Positions 1-6,656 of a stretch of DNA of 19,688 bases are shown here, one piece after another. Source of the stretch: CAYQEC01 sp964569015 (GTDB lineage Bacteria; Actinomycetota; Acidimicrobiia; Spongiisociales; UBA5794); the NCBI GenBank assembly GCA_964569015.1, contig CAZMSN010000035.1, positions 1-19,688 of the forward strand, read 5' to 3'. The translations under genes and the position numbers were made by a program. The notes below the pieces were generated by a model. That model did not search any database. It saw only the letters and a program-made list of their open reading frames with translations, and was not told the origin of the DNA. The number at the start of each line of letters is the position of its first letter. Positions within the stretch are counted from its first letter, which is position 1.

Positions 1-16
1 GCTGCGCCTCTCGGCC

Positions 17-30
17 CGGCGGGCCCGCCG
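17..30. terminator. GC-rich palindrome abutting the glgC stop codon
   Basis: The 14 bases CGGCGGGCCCGCCG are a perfect palindrome lying directly after the glgC stop codon on the minus strand. An overlapping stem GGCCC-GGC-GGGCC (13-25) can also form. There is no T-run, so this is not a classical intrinsic terminator. Its position suggests a transcription-end hairpin. The window edge hides what follows. Confidence 0.35.
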
Positions 31-1269
31 CTAGGGCTCGATCACCTCGCCCTTGCCCACCACCACCACACCGGACTCGGTGACCGCGAAGCGGGCACGG
101 TCTCGGGCCACGTCCACGCCGACCGTGGCGCCCTCGAGCACGCGCACGTTCTTGTCCAAGATGGCGTGCCTGACGACGGCGTGCCGGCCCACGTCGACCC
201 CGTCGAGCAGCACGGAGTCCTCGACCTGAGCGAAGGAGTGCACGAACACTCGTGACGACAGGATGGACCGCAGAGCGGTGCCGCCCGAGACGATCACGCC
301 CGGGCCCACGATCGATTCGATCGCCGAGCCGCAGCGTGAATCGACATTGAAGACGAACTTGGCGGGAGGCAGGGACGGCAGATAGGTGTAGATCGGCCAC
401 CGATCGTTGTAGAAGCTGAAGATCGGATCGACCGAGATCATGTCCATGCTGGCCAGGTAGTAGCTGTCCAGCGTCCCGACGTCGCGCCAGTAGCCCCGCT
501 CCCGCTCGGTTTGTCCCGGCACGGCGTTGTCCATGAAGTCGTAGACGTAGGCGCCGCCGCCGGCCACAAGGGCCGGGATGACATCACCCCCGACGTCGTG
601 GCGAGAGCCGTCGCCGTCGCCGGCATCGGCAGTGACGATGTCGCGCAGCACCGATGCATCGAAGACGTAGTTCCCCATCGACACGAAGGCGGTGCCCGGG
701 TCATCGGGCAGCGGCTTGGGGTCGGCCGGCTTCTCGGTGAACGACACGATGCGGTGCGACCGGTCCGACTCGATGACCCCGAAGGCGGACGCGTCGGCCG
801 CAGGGACCCGAATCCCGGCAACCGTGACGCTGGCGCCGGTTTCGAGGTGCCGGGCCAGCATCTGGCGCGGATCCATCCGGTAGATGTGATCGGCCCCGAA
901 GACCATCACGTGGTCCGGGTCCTCGTCGGTGAGGATGTTGAGGTTCTGGTAGATGGCGTCCGCCGAGCCGGCGAACCAGTGAGGGCCTCTCCGCATCTGC
1001 GCCGGCACCGGGGTGACGTAGTTCCCGAGCAGTGGGGACATGCGCCATGTCAGCGAGAGGTGCCGGTCGAGGCTGTGGCTCTTGTACTGGGTGAGCACGG
1101 CGATGCGGCGAATGCCCCCGTTGACGAGATTCGAGAGCGCGAAGTCGATGAGACGGTAGATGCCCCCGAACGGAACCGCCGGCTTCGACCGGTCTCGGGT
1201 CAGCGGGTAGAGGCGCTTGCCTTCCCCCCCTGCAAGAACCATGGCGGTCACCTTGGCGTCAACGCTCAC
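31..1269 (-). CDS. glgC: Glucose-1-phosphate adenylyltransferase (ADP-glucose pyrophosphorylase)
   Basis: Makes ADP-glucose from ATP and glucose-1-phosphate, the committed step of bacterial glycogen synthesis (cytosolic). The 412-residue product matches the usual actinobacterial length. Residues 11-36 carry the nucleotide-binding signature AGGEGKRLYPLT and PAVPFGG. Further in are GPHWFAGSADAIYQN, the sugar-binding block EKP followed by FVSMGNYVFD, RDVGTLDSYY, and a C-terminal left-handed beta-helix region rich in V/G hexad repeats. I chose the GTG at 1269 because TACATT lies 6 nt upstream, the leaderless pattern seen throughout this window. A GTG at 1302 (preceded by AGAGGGG) and an ATG at 1242 are alternatives. 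It is last in the minus-strand block, 66 bases after the PAP2 gene, and appears to have its own promoter. No glgA, glgB or other glycogen gene is visible in the window. The family call is secure; only the start is open. Confidence 0.95.
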   Translation of the reverse strand: MSVDAKVTAMVLAGGEGKRLYPLTRDRSKPAVPFGGIYRLIDFALSNLVNGGIRRIAVLTQYKSHSLDRHLSLTWRMSPLLGNYVTPVPAQMRRGPHWFAGSADAIYQNLNILTDEDPDHVMVFGADHIYRMDPRQMLARHLETGASVTVAGIRVPAADASAFGVIESDRSHRIVSFTEKPADPKPLPDDPGTAFVSMGNYVFDASVLRDIVTADAGDGDGSRHDVGGDVIPALVAGGGAYVYDFMDNAVPGQTERERGYWRDVGTLDSYYLASMDMISVDPIFSFYNDRWPIYTYLPSLPPAKFVFNVDSRCGSAIESIVGPGVIVSGGTALRSILSSRVFVHSFAQVEDSVLLDGVDVGRHAVVRHAILDKNVRVLEGATVGVDVARDRARFAVTESGVVVVGKGEVIEP

Positions 1270-1275
1270 GTTGAG

Positions 1276-1281
1276 AATGTA
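1276..1281 (-). promoter_or_regulatory. Candidate -10 box (TACATT) of a leaderless glgC transcript
   Basis: TACATT sits 6 nt before the GTG at 1269, so transcription would start at or next to the start codon. No Shine-Dalgarno sequence precedes that GTG. Confidence 0.45.
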
Positions 1282-1335
1282 CCACCGGGATTGGGCCGGC
1301 ACCGGCCCCTCTTGCCCGCAACACGCAGGTGTTCG

Positions 1336-2172
1336 CTAGCGCGTCGCGACCTGAGGCGATCGAAGTCTCACGGCCTCGATCGCCCTCGCGGCCGCGTAGC
1401 TCGAGCCGAAGACAACGGCGCCTCCCAGCGCATCGAGCCAGAAATGGTTCGCTGTCACCACGATCACCCACAGCGTCAACCAGGGATACAGCGTGATCGC
1501 CACCCGGGACCAGGTGTGCGTGAGCCTGCGACGCAGCGCGAGGAACGACCACAGGGCCCAGGCGAAGTGCAGCGACGGCATGGCCGCGTATTGGTTCGAG
1601 ATACTCTGCATCGTGCCCGAGTCGAACGACCAGAGCCCTCCGACGTCGGCGAGGGTGTCGACGTAGGCGTACTGTCCGAGACACGCCCCGTAGGCACCAC
1701 AGTCGGGCAGCAGCCGCGGCGGCATGAGGGGAAACAGGACGTACACGACGAGAGCAAGCCCCGTCGTGAAAGCCAGCGTGTTGCGCCACCGCGGATAGTC
1801 GTGCCCGACGTGCCGGTAGAGCCAGACGAGCACCCCTGCCGTCACGATGAAATGCAGCGTGCCGTAGAGGATGTTGAAGAGCTGCAAGAGCACTCTCGCC
1901 CCAGCGAATGCATACGTCACCCCGCCGCCGGCGGAGGCAACGAACCAGCTCTGGATCGTCTCCTCGTGGTAGAGATCCATGAACTGCTCGATGTCGATGA
2001 TGCGACGGGCGTTGGCCAGGGCTTCATCGGGGGAGACGGCCGAGGACCCGAATCGGTTGCGGATGAACGTGTACGCCGCGTAGAAGGCGACAGCAAAGAG
2101 AATCTCACGCCACCACCTTCTCTTCGGGTGGGTGTCGCGAGCTGCGGTACCGGCGCCCTGCGTCGGATTCAT
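1336..2172 (-). CDS. PAP2-superfamily membrane lipid phosphatase/phosphotransferase (Aur1/Ipt1-like)
   Basis: A 278-residue multi-pass membrane protein. The PAP2 catalytic signature is present in order: R130-N131 after a membrane segment, FPLMPPRLLP (147-156), MPSLH (198-202, catalytic His) and NHFWLD (242-247, second His and Asp). The FP..PPRL block with N..AAMPSLH is typical of the inositol-phosphotransferase-like PAP2 subgroup. Members hydrolyse or transfer phospho-head groups on lipids; the substrate here cannot be read from sequence. About six hydrophobic segments are visible. The ATG at 2172 overlaps the TGA of the upstream gene by 4 bases (ATGA), so translation is probably coupled. The reading frame stays open far upstream, but that part has no PAP2 features and lies across the neighbouring gene, so the ATG at 2172 is preferred. 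A bacterial phosphatase is more likely than a true sphingolipid synthase. Confidence 0.85.
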   Translation of the reverse strand: MNPTQGAGTAARDTHPKRRWWREILFAVAFYAAYTFIRNRFGSSAVSPDEALANARRIIDIEQFMDLYHEETIQSWFVASAGGGVTYAFAGARVLLQLFNILYGTLHFIVTAGVLVWLYRHVGHDYPRWRNTLAFTTGLALVVYVLFPLMPPRLLPDCGAYGACLGQYAYVDTLADVGGLWSFDSGTMQSISNQYAAMPSLHFAWALWSFLALRRRLTHTWSRVAITLYPWLTLWVIVVTANHFWLDALGGAVVFGSSYAAARAIEAVRLRSPQVATR

Positions 2173-3161
2173 CCGACCAGATCTCGGCGGAGATTCCGCT
2201 TGGCCCGGACACCGAAGGCGTAGGACGGCGCTCCGAGAAGGCTCGTGGCGACGGTCATCACCCAAATGACGAGGCCGAGCGCTATCGCCTGTCCTTGCAG
2301 AACGCCGACGCTGCGCAGGAGCCACACGAGCGTGAACTCGCGGACGCCGAGCCCCGAGATCGAGATCGGCAGGACCTGCACGATGAGCACGGCCGGGAAG
2401 AACGCCATCATCGCCGTGAGTCCGATGTCGATCCTCAGCGCCTGAGCTGCCAGGAACGCCACGATGACCAGCACGAACTGGTAGACGAAGCCGGCCACGA
2501 ACACCAGCAGCGTGGCGACGGGCCGGCGACGCAGCCTGCCGATCCCGAGATGGACGGCGTCGATGAAACGCTGCCAACCCGGCCTGCCGGCAAATCGCCC
2601 TCCAAAACGCTTCATGTTGGCCAGGCACAACAGCACCAACAGGAGTGCAAAGGTCATGGCAGCGATGGTGACGGTCACCCTGGTTTGCGCACCCAGCTCG
2701 CGCAGCGCCGGATTGAACCCGAATCCGAGAATCGTGATGAGCGGGAGCACGATCCAGCCGGTGAGACGATCGAGGAGCACGCTGGCAAACGACGACGGCG
2801 GGTCGTCGGTGTCGCGCGACAGCCGCGCGACACGTACGACATCGCCTCCGATCGTGGTGGGAAGAGCGTTCGAGAGGAACTGGCCGGCGAGGAAGTGGGA
2901 CAGCAGTCGGCGGAAGCGGTCATGCAGGCCGAGAGCCTCGATCACCTGGCGCCACCGCACCGTCGACAGCACGAAGCTCAAGACCAGCATCCCGGCGGCA
3001 GCGGTGATCCAAACAACGCTCTCGATGGTCAGCCACGGGATCACCCTTCGCAACGACAGCTCGTCTCCGAGCCGTACGAAGAGGAACAGCAACAGCCCCG
3101 AGCTGAGAGCGACTCGCAGCGGAGTCGCCCAGCGTTTCAGGAGATCGACTGGTTTTCGCAT
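2169..3161 (-). CDS. Lysylphosphatidylglycerol synthase-type transmembrane protein (UPF0104/AglD family)
   Basis: A 330-residue integral membrane protein with about eight hydrophobic segments. Family signatures are visible: LSNALPTTIGGDVVR (96-110), VLLDRLTGW (128-136) and, near the C-terminus, ISGLGVREF. This domain is the flippase/synthase half of MprF-like proteins and also occurs alone, often beside glycosyltransferases or lipid enzymes. Stand-alone members lack the soluble aminoacyl-transfer domain, so lysyl-PG synthesis should not be assumed. The start is the ATG at 3161, with AAAGGGG 11 nt upstream; a GTG at 3170 is possible. TATTTT at 3190-3195 could be the -10 box of a short-leader promoter. 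It overlaps the PAP2 gene by 4 bases. Together they look like a two-gene membrane-lipid module, with the lipid transported or modified unknown. Confidence 0.85.
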   Translation of the reverse strand: MRKPVDLLKRWATPLRVALSSGLLLFLFVRLGDELSLRRVIPWLTIESVVWITAAAGMLVLSFVLSTVRWRQVIEALGLHDRFRRLLSHFLAGQFLSNALPTTIGGDVVRVARLSRDTDDPPSSFASVLLDRLTGWIVLPLITILGFGFNPALRELGAQTRVTVTIAAMTFALLLVLLCLANMKRFGGRFAGRPGWQRFIDAVHLGIGRLRRRPVATLLVFVAGFVYQFVLVIVAFLAAQALRIDIGLTAMMAFFPAVLIVQVLPISISGLGVREFTLVWLLRSVGVLQGQAIALGLVIWVMTVATSLLGAPSYAFGVRAKRNLRRDLVG

Positions 3162-3189
3162 CAGGCGCACGGCCCCTTTGGGTCGTCTC

Positions 3190-3195
3190 AAAATA
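3190..3195 (-). promoter_or_regulatory. Candidate -10 box (TATTTT) for the LPG-TM/PAP2 operon
   Basis: TATTTT is the most AT-rich hexamer in the gap after the beta-lactamase gene. It would give a leader of about 20 nt containing the AAAGGGG ribosome-binding site. The -35 match is poor (TGGGCG at 17 nt spacing). Confidence 0.3.
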
Positions 3196-3404
3196 GCGGC
3201 ACGCCGACCACACGCCCACCCGCCGTTCGGCGGCTGCCCAGAGGGCCATGGTCGTATCGCAGTGTACTGCGTGATCGCGCCTGATCTGCGAGTGCGACCT
3301 CTGCTTGGCCGTTCGATCCAGCGTATCCAGCCTTCCGGTCGTCGCGTCGGGATCGGCCACTTGATGGAACACCGGCGTCCCACGACCGTGGTAGCCGGAT
3401 CGGC

Positions 3405-4325
3405 TCACCGGGGAGGAAGCGCTCCCTCCGCTTCGAGGATGGCGCGGGCGAGACGCTGTCGAGCCTGAGGATCGATCTCGGTCGCCGCCGATTCGACTGG
3501 CTCCAGGTCGATGTTGAGGGCAAACACCCACGTGTCGTCTGCTCGCTCGGCGATGCCGACCAACCAGCCGCGGTTCGGGATCACCGACATGATCGTCCCC
3601 GTCTTGTGCGACCACGCCCAGCCGTCGCCCGACTCCCGAACGAGAATCTCGCGAACTGCCTGGACGACATCGTCGTCGAACGGGAGGTCGCCTTCGACGA
3701 GACGGGTGAGGAAATCGATCTGCTCGAGCGCACTGATGCGCAGGTCGCCGTCTAGCCAGAATCGATCGATCTCCCCGTCGATGTCGGCGTTGCCGTAGTC
3801 GGCGGCGGACACCCACGTGCGCATGTCCTCCTCGCCCACTTCGCGGGCCAGTTCCTGGTAGAACCACACCGCCGAGACTTCGATCGCCGACCGGAGGCTC
3901 TGGTCGCGATTCCAGAGCGGGATGCCCCGATCCGTTCCGTCCCACGGCAACTCGGTGTCCACATCGGGAATCGCCCCGGTCTGCAGGATGATCAGGGAGT
4001 TAAGGATCTTGAACGTCGACGCCGGCGCGAAACGGGTCTCGGCTCTGGCGAGGTCGTACACCTCGATCTCGACGGTGCCAACGTGGCGAAGAGCAAAGGT
4101 ACCGACGACGCCCTCGACCGCGAAGTGCGATGCCCAGTCGGGCCGTTCCGTCACCGAGGCCTCGTCGGCGACCTCGGGAGCGGCCTCGGTCCCCGCGCTC
4201 AGCCCGACCTCGGCATCGGGCTCGGTCTCGATTTCTGCGGCGGAGGTCGAGCACCCTGCAACGATGCACGCCACGACGACGAGCCTGAGTGGACGAGTCC
4301 ATTGCTTCGCGAGCCGCGATGACAT
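3405..4325 (-). CDS. Class D (OXA-type) beta-lactamase, lipoprotein
   Basis: A 306-residue serine hydrolase carrying all class D landmarks: PASTFK (S103 nucleophile, K106 as the residue carboxylated in OXA enzymes), SAV (151-153), YGN (177-179), FWLDG (W190, the tryptophan that shields the carboxylysine) and KTG (241-243). PWDGTDR, RDQSL.SAI..SAVWFYQELA and LRISALEQIDFL also follow the OXA consensus. A lipobox IVAGC (C25) follows a hydrophobic stretch, so the enzyme is probably anchored outside the membrane by a lipid, with an acidic linker (30-60) before the catalytic domain. The predicted reaction is hydrolysis of beta-lactams by an acyl-enzyme; the spectrum is unknown. A penicillin-recognition sensor domain (BlaR type) is less likely because no membrane sensor part is present. 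The ATG has TACCAT 7 nt upstream and no Shine-Dalgarno. Its sequence style and chromosomal neighbours suggest a resident gene, not a recently acquired one. Confidence 0.92.
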   Translation of the reverse strand: MSSRLAKQWTRPLRLVVVACIVAGCSTSAAEIETEPDAEVGLSAGTEAAPEVADEASVTERPDWASHFAVEGVVGTFALRHVGTVEIEVYDLARAETRFAPASTFKILNSLIILQTGAIPDVDTELPWDGTDRGIPLWNRDQSLRSAIEVSAVWFYQELAREVGEEDMRTWVSAADYGNADIDGEIDRFWLDGDLRISALEQIDFLTRLVEGDLPFDDDVVQAVREILVRESGDGWAWSHKTGTIMSVIPNRGWLVGIAERADDTWVFALNIDLEPVESAATEIDPQARQRLARAILEAEGALPPR

Positions 4326-4332
4326 GGCGGTG

Positions 4333-4338
4333 ATGGTA
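4333..4338 (-). promoter_or_regulatory. Candidate -10 box (TACCAT) of a leaderless beta-lactamase transcript
   Basis: The hexamer TACCAT lies 7 nt before the ATG at 4325, and no ribosome-binding site is present. No good -35 hexamer is seen at normal spacing. Confidence 0.4.
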
Positions 4339-4415
4339 CAACGGGATCCGATTTGAGTGACTCAGGCGCCGGTCGAGGCGATAAGAACCCCTGCGCCGTA
4401 ACGGTTCGCATCCGG

Positions 4416-4489
4416 TGGAGGTGACGGGATTTGAACCCGTGACCCCTTCGTTGCGAACGAAGTGCTCTGCCGAACTGAGCTACACCCCC
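4416..4489 (-). tRNA. tRNA-Ala, anticodon CGC
   Basis: A 74-base cloverleaf can be drawn completely. The acceptor stem is GGGGGTG/CACCTCC, containing the G3:U70 wobble that identifies alanine tRNAs. The D-arm stem is GCTC/GAGC, the anticodon stem CTTCG/CGAAG with loop TTCGCAA (anticodon CGC at 4453-4455, reading GCG), and the T-arm ACGGG/CCCGT with loop TTCAAAT. The discriminator base is A73. The CCA end is not encoded, since CCG follows. It lies 22 bases downstream of the translin-like gene on the same strand. Confidence 0.97.
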
Positions 4490-4511
4490 GGGAGCAGGCA
4501 AGTGTAGCGGG

Positions 4512-5141
4512 TCACTCCTGCTGTTCGAGTCGGGCCCGCAGCCGTTCCTGCACGATGGTGGTCGTCAGATCGGCCCGGCTCCGCTCGATCAACGAGCGGG
4601 CAACATCGGTGGTGCGACGGAGCCCGGCGGTCATCCCGTCGGGGTAGTCGAGCGACGTGAGCAGGTCGTGGATCGTCTCCATCGCGGCAAACGTCTCCTC
4701 GGCCTCCGTCAGCTTCCCGGTCCGGAGCAGGTCGAGCAGCCGGCGCCGCAGCTCCCCCACCGCCTCCCCCAGCCCCTTGAGGTACGGCACGGCGTGCAGG
4801 TGGAGCTCATCGGGGAGCGGCAGCGGCTCACCGGCGAGAAGCGCCGAGGTCAGCTCGGCCTCGGCGAACTCCTTGACGGCGTCGTAGAAGAACCCGGCGT
4901 AATAGATGTCGAGGTGCTCCTGCAACGGCGCCTCGGCTTCGGCGATCAGTTGCCGCGCCTCGATCAGTAGCGCCTCGGCGGTGGGCCGGTCGTTGCGATG
5001 GAGCGCCCGGATGGCATTGGCCGACTGCCGGATGATCTTGCGGCAGTTCTTCAGCGCGAGCTCACGGGCTTCGTACTTGCCGTCGAGTTCCTCGCGGACC
5101 GCGGTCTCGAGCGCATCGAGGTCGACCGGCTCGTTACCCAT
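4512..5141 (-). CDS. Translin/TRAX-family protein (putative RNA/DNA-binding, possible endoribonuclease)
   Basis: A 209-residue all-helical protein of about the usual translin length (210-230). The central part, YYAGFFYDAVKEFAEAEL (80-97) followed by YLKGLGEAVGELRR (120-133), and the C-terminal LRRTTDVARSLIERSRADLT (174-193) match the translin/TRAX pattern, especially archaeal and bacterial stand-alone members. In eukaryotes translin binds nucleic acid and TRAX is the endoribonuclease of the C3PO complex. The four TRAX catalytic acids appear to be matched by E91, E94, E126 and E130. The start is the ATG at 5141, 11 bases after the preceding gene's stop, so the two are probably cotranscribed. 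Family assignment is from motif recall; oligomerisation and activity are inferred. Confidence 0.75.
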   Translation of the reverse strand: MGNEPVDLDALETAVREELDGKYEARELALKNCRKIIRQSANAIRALHRNDRPTAEALLIEARQLIAEAEAPLQEHLDIYYAGFFYDAVKEFAEAELTSALLAGEPLPLPDELHLHAVPYLKGLGEAVGELRRRLLDLLRTGKLTEAEETFAAMETIHDLLTSLDYPDGMTAGLRRTTDVARSLIERSRADLTTTIVQERLRARLEQQE

Positions 5142-5152
5142 CGACTCGCCCG

Positions 5153-5593
5153 TCAGCCGGCAACGACACGAACCGTCGGCTCCGGCTCGGGTACCGTCTC
5201 GGCCGGCTCGCGGTAGGCCCGCAGCGGGAATACCCGGCCCATGCTGCTGCCTCGCTGACCGGAGTGCAGGAGCAAGGACACGTACCCGGCGAGGCTGAGG
5301 TCGAACACGATCGTCAGTCCCAACCACAGAACGCTGTCGCGCCAGATGGCAACAGCCAGGGTGACGAGGGCACCACCGGCGAGAGCGACCAGCACCTGAC
5401 GGCGTCGCTCTTGCGCCTGCCGTCGCACCATGACGTCGTGCGCGCTGTTCCCGGCAACCGATGCCAGCAGTGCCGTCGAACGGGCGAAGTGCCGTGTCGA
5501 GTTGATGGGAGCCCTTCGCCGGCTCTCAACAAGAGAAGGCAGCAGGAATGCTGCCCAAACCCCCCCGATCAGCACAAAGGCGAGGATTTCCAT
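5153..5593 (-). CDS. Small membrane protein resembling the divisome protein SepX/GlpR
   Basis: A 146-residue protein with one N-terminal membrane helix (4-22) containing GVWAAFLLPSLV. A short polar segment with STRHFARSTALL follows, then two more hydrophobic segments (about 68-110) and a polar C-terminal tail. The pattern W-A-A-F/Y-L-x-P followed by basic residues and an F-x-R block is that of the actinobacterial SepX/GlpR family, implicated in cell division. The gene lies next to mogA, and SepX/GlpR-type genes are often near moco genes in other actinobacteria, which supports the call. It is shorter than streptomycete and mycobacterial members. The ribosome-binding site AAGGGA lies about 5 nt before the ATG. 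The assignment is a resemblance, not proof; an unrelated actinobacterial membrane protein is possible. Confidence 0.6.
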   Translation of the reverse strand: MEILAFVLIGGVWAAFLLPSLVESRRRAPINSTRHFARSTALLASVAGNSAHDVMVRRQAQERRRQVLVALAGGALVTLAVAIWRDSVLWLGLTIVFDLSLAGYVSLLLHSGQRGSSMGRVFPLRAYREPAETVPEPEPTVRVVAG

Positions 5594-5619
5594 CTGTTCC
5601 CTTACTCAGTTCGCAACCG

Positions 5620-5648
5620 AGAGTAGGCACCTGGGTACCACGGTCCAA
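5620..5648 (-). promoter_or_regulatory. Candidate sigma-70-like promoter for the SepX-like/translin operon
   Basis: On the minus strand TTGGAC (5643-5648) and TACTCT (5620-5625) are separated by exactly 17 nt. The transcript would begin near 5613, giving a leader of about 20 nt that includes the AAGGGA ribosome-binding site. It lies in the 74-base gap after mogA. Confidence 0.45.
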
Positions 5649-5667
5649 GGACCGCCTCGCTCGTTCC

Positions 5668-6159
5668 TCACGAGTAATCCGCATTGTGGTCGGATTGTGT
5701 CGCGATCACCAACTCGACACCCTGCCGAAGCGCCGGCCCGATGACCGCGAGTGCTTCCTCGATGCAGCTCACCGAACCCGGCAGGTTGACGATCAGCGTG
5801 CGAGAGGCGATGCCGGCGACGCCGCGCGACAGCATCCCGTGCGGATTCTCGGAGCAGGCGGCCGCACGAATGGCCTCGGCGAGACCCGGAGCCCGGCGCT
5901 GGACAACGAGGGTCGTGGCCTCCGGGGTGAGATCGTGTGGCGAGAATCCGGTGCCTCCGGTGGTGACGATGAGCGACACCTCATCGATCAGCATCCGCAG
6001 CGCGTCGCGTACCGGCTCGACACCATCCGGCACCACACGCTGCTCGCTCACCTGGAATCCGTACGATTCCAGAGCGGCAGCCGCTGCCGGCCCGCGCCGG
6101 TCCTCGACCTCGCCGCGACTGACGCTGTCGCTCACTGTGATCACCGCAGCCTTCATCAT
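5668..6159 (-). CDS. mog: MogA/MoaB-family molybdopterin adenylyltransferase
   Basis: A 163-residue cytosolic enzyme of the MogA/MoaB family, which adenylylates molybdopterin before molybdate insertion. The signature TTGGTGFSPHDLTPEAT spans 66-82, preceded by ITVSDSVSRG..EDRRGP at the N-terminus. The second signature, SRGVAGIASRTLIVNLPGS, spans 111-129. All expected catalytic loops look intact. The start is the ATG at 6159: GGAGGG lies 5 nt upstream, and the ATG overlaps the TGA of the moaC-like gene (ATGA). An immediately following ATG at 6156 is also possible. The overlap implies coupled translation with the moaC-like gene. No moaA, moaE, moeA or molybdoenzyme gene is in the window, so the rest of the pathway must lie elsewhere. 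Members named MoaB have the same fold, so the exact name is uncertain. Confidence 0.9.
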   Translation of the reverse strand: MMKAAVITVSDSVSRGEVEDRRGPAAAAALESYGFQVSEQRVVPDGVEPVRDALRMLIDEVSLIVTTGGTGFSPHDLTPEATTLVVQRRAPGLAEAIRAAACSENPHGMLSRGVAGIASRTLIVNLPGSVSCIEEALAVIGPALRQGVELVIATQSDHNADYS

Positions 6160-6572
6160 TGCCACCCTCCCGAGCGTCCTCCACTCTCGCCGAGCAATCG
6201 CCCCGGCCCGATCCCGATACCCCGATCCAGGCACTTCACCGTGTAGTAGATCGCCATCGCTCCCACCGCCGTCTTCGCTTCCATCTGGATGTCCGTTCTC
6301 GTCTGTGCTCGTGCCATCGTCGGCTCGGCGGTGTCGAAGGGACGCCGCGGCGCCGATAGCAGAGTCTCTTCTGCCCCCATGATGGCCGCGATCGGGGCCA
6401 CATCCGCGGCATCTCGGTCGGGCGCGTCTCCCGCAGAGATCCCATCGGGCGTCTCCGCGGCGGGCGTTCCGTCCCCTTCGGTGACGGCAACCCCCTCGGT
6501 TCTGTCCTTGCCGTGAACCTCGATCGTGCGGACACGGCCCTCGGTCTCGAGGTGAGTCAGAGCGTCAGGCAT
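6156..6572 (-). CDS. Degenerate MoaC-like protein (probable pseudoenzyme)
   Basis: A 138-residue product, shorter than normal MoaC (about 155-165). The ends are clearly MoaC-like: LTHLETEGRVRTIEV (5-19) and, at the C-terminus, QMEAKTAVGAMAIY (96-109) then DRGIGIGP (116-123) and RLLGESGGRSG (125-135). MoaC forms cyclic pyranopterin monophosphate. Against E. coli MoaC, aligned by eye, catalytic K51 becomes D52 and D128 becomes Y110. The LCHPL block with H77 is gone (SAPRRPF instead), E112 becomes Q96, while E114 (E98) and K131 (K113) remain. About 14 residues are missing after residue 85. The frame is uninterrupted and no other frame supplies the lost motifs, so this is not a simple frameshift. 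It is 84 bases after plsY and overlaps mog by 4 bases. It may be a regulatory or structural MoaC partner, or a decaying gene. Confidence 0.7.
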   Translation of the reverse strand: MPDALTHLETEGRVRTIEVHGKDRTEGVAVTEGDGTPAAETPDGISAGDAPDRDAADVAPIAAIMGAEETLLSAPRRPFDTAEPTMARAQTRTDIQMEAKTAVGAMAIYYTVKCLDRGIGIGPGRLLGESGGRSGGWQ

Positions 6573-6656
6573 CTCCCCGGTGCTTCCTGCAACGCGGCCT
6601 CGACCACCGGCAGTGGCGCCACCGCATCGAGCATGTTTGGTCTTCTCGCCGTGGTT

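Noticed and set aside
511..2223. Long plus-strand reading frame of 570 codons
   Set aside because: It runs antisense to glgC and the PAP2 gene, both with clear family motifs. The product is rich in Arg, His, Gly and Asp with no motif, as expected for a GC-rich shadow frame.
2173..2628. N-terminal extension of the PAP2 reading frame
   Set aside because: It overlaps the LPG-TM gene in another frame and encodes Arg/His-rich sequence. The ATG at 2172 with the ATGA overlap is a better start.
6156..6572. MoaC degeneration caused by a sequencing frameshift
   Set aside because: The missing LCHPL and KGD motifs are not found in either other minus frame, and the alignment stays in register on both sides.
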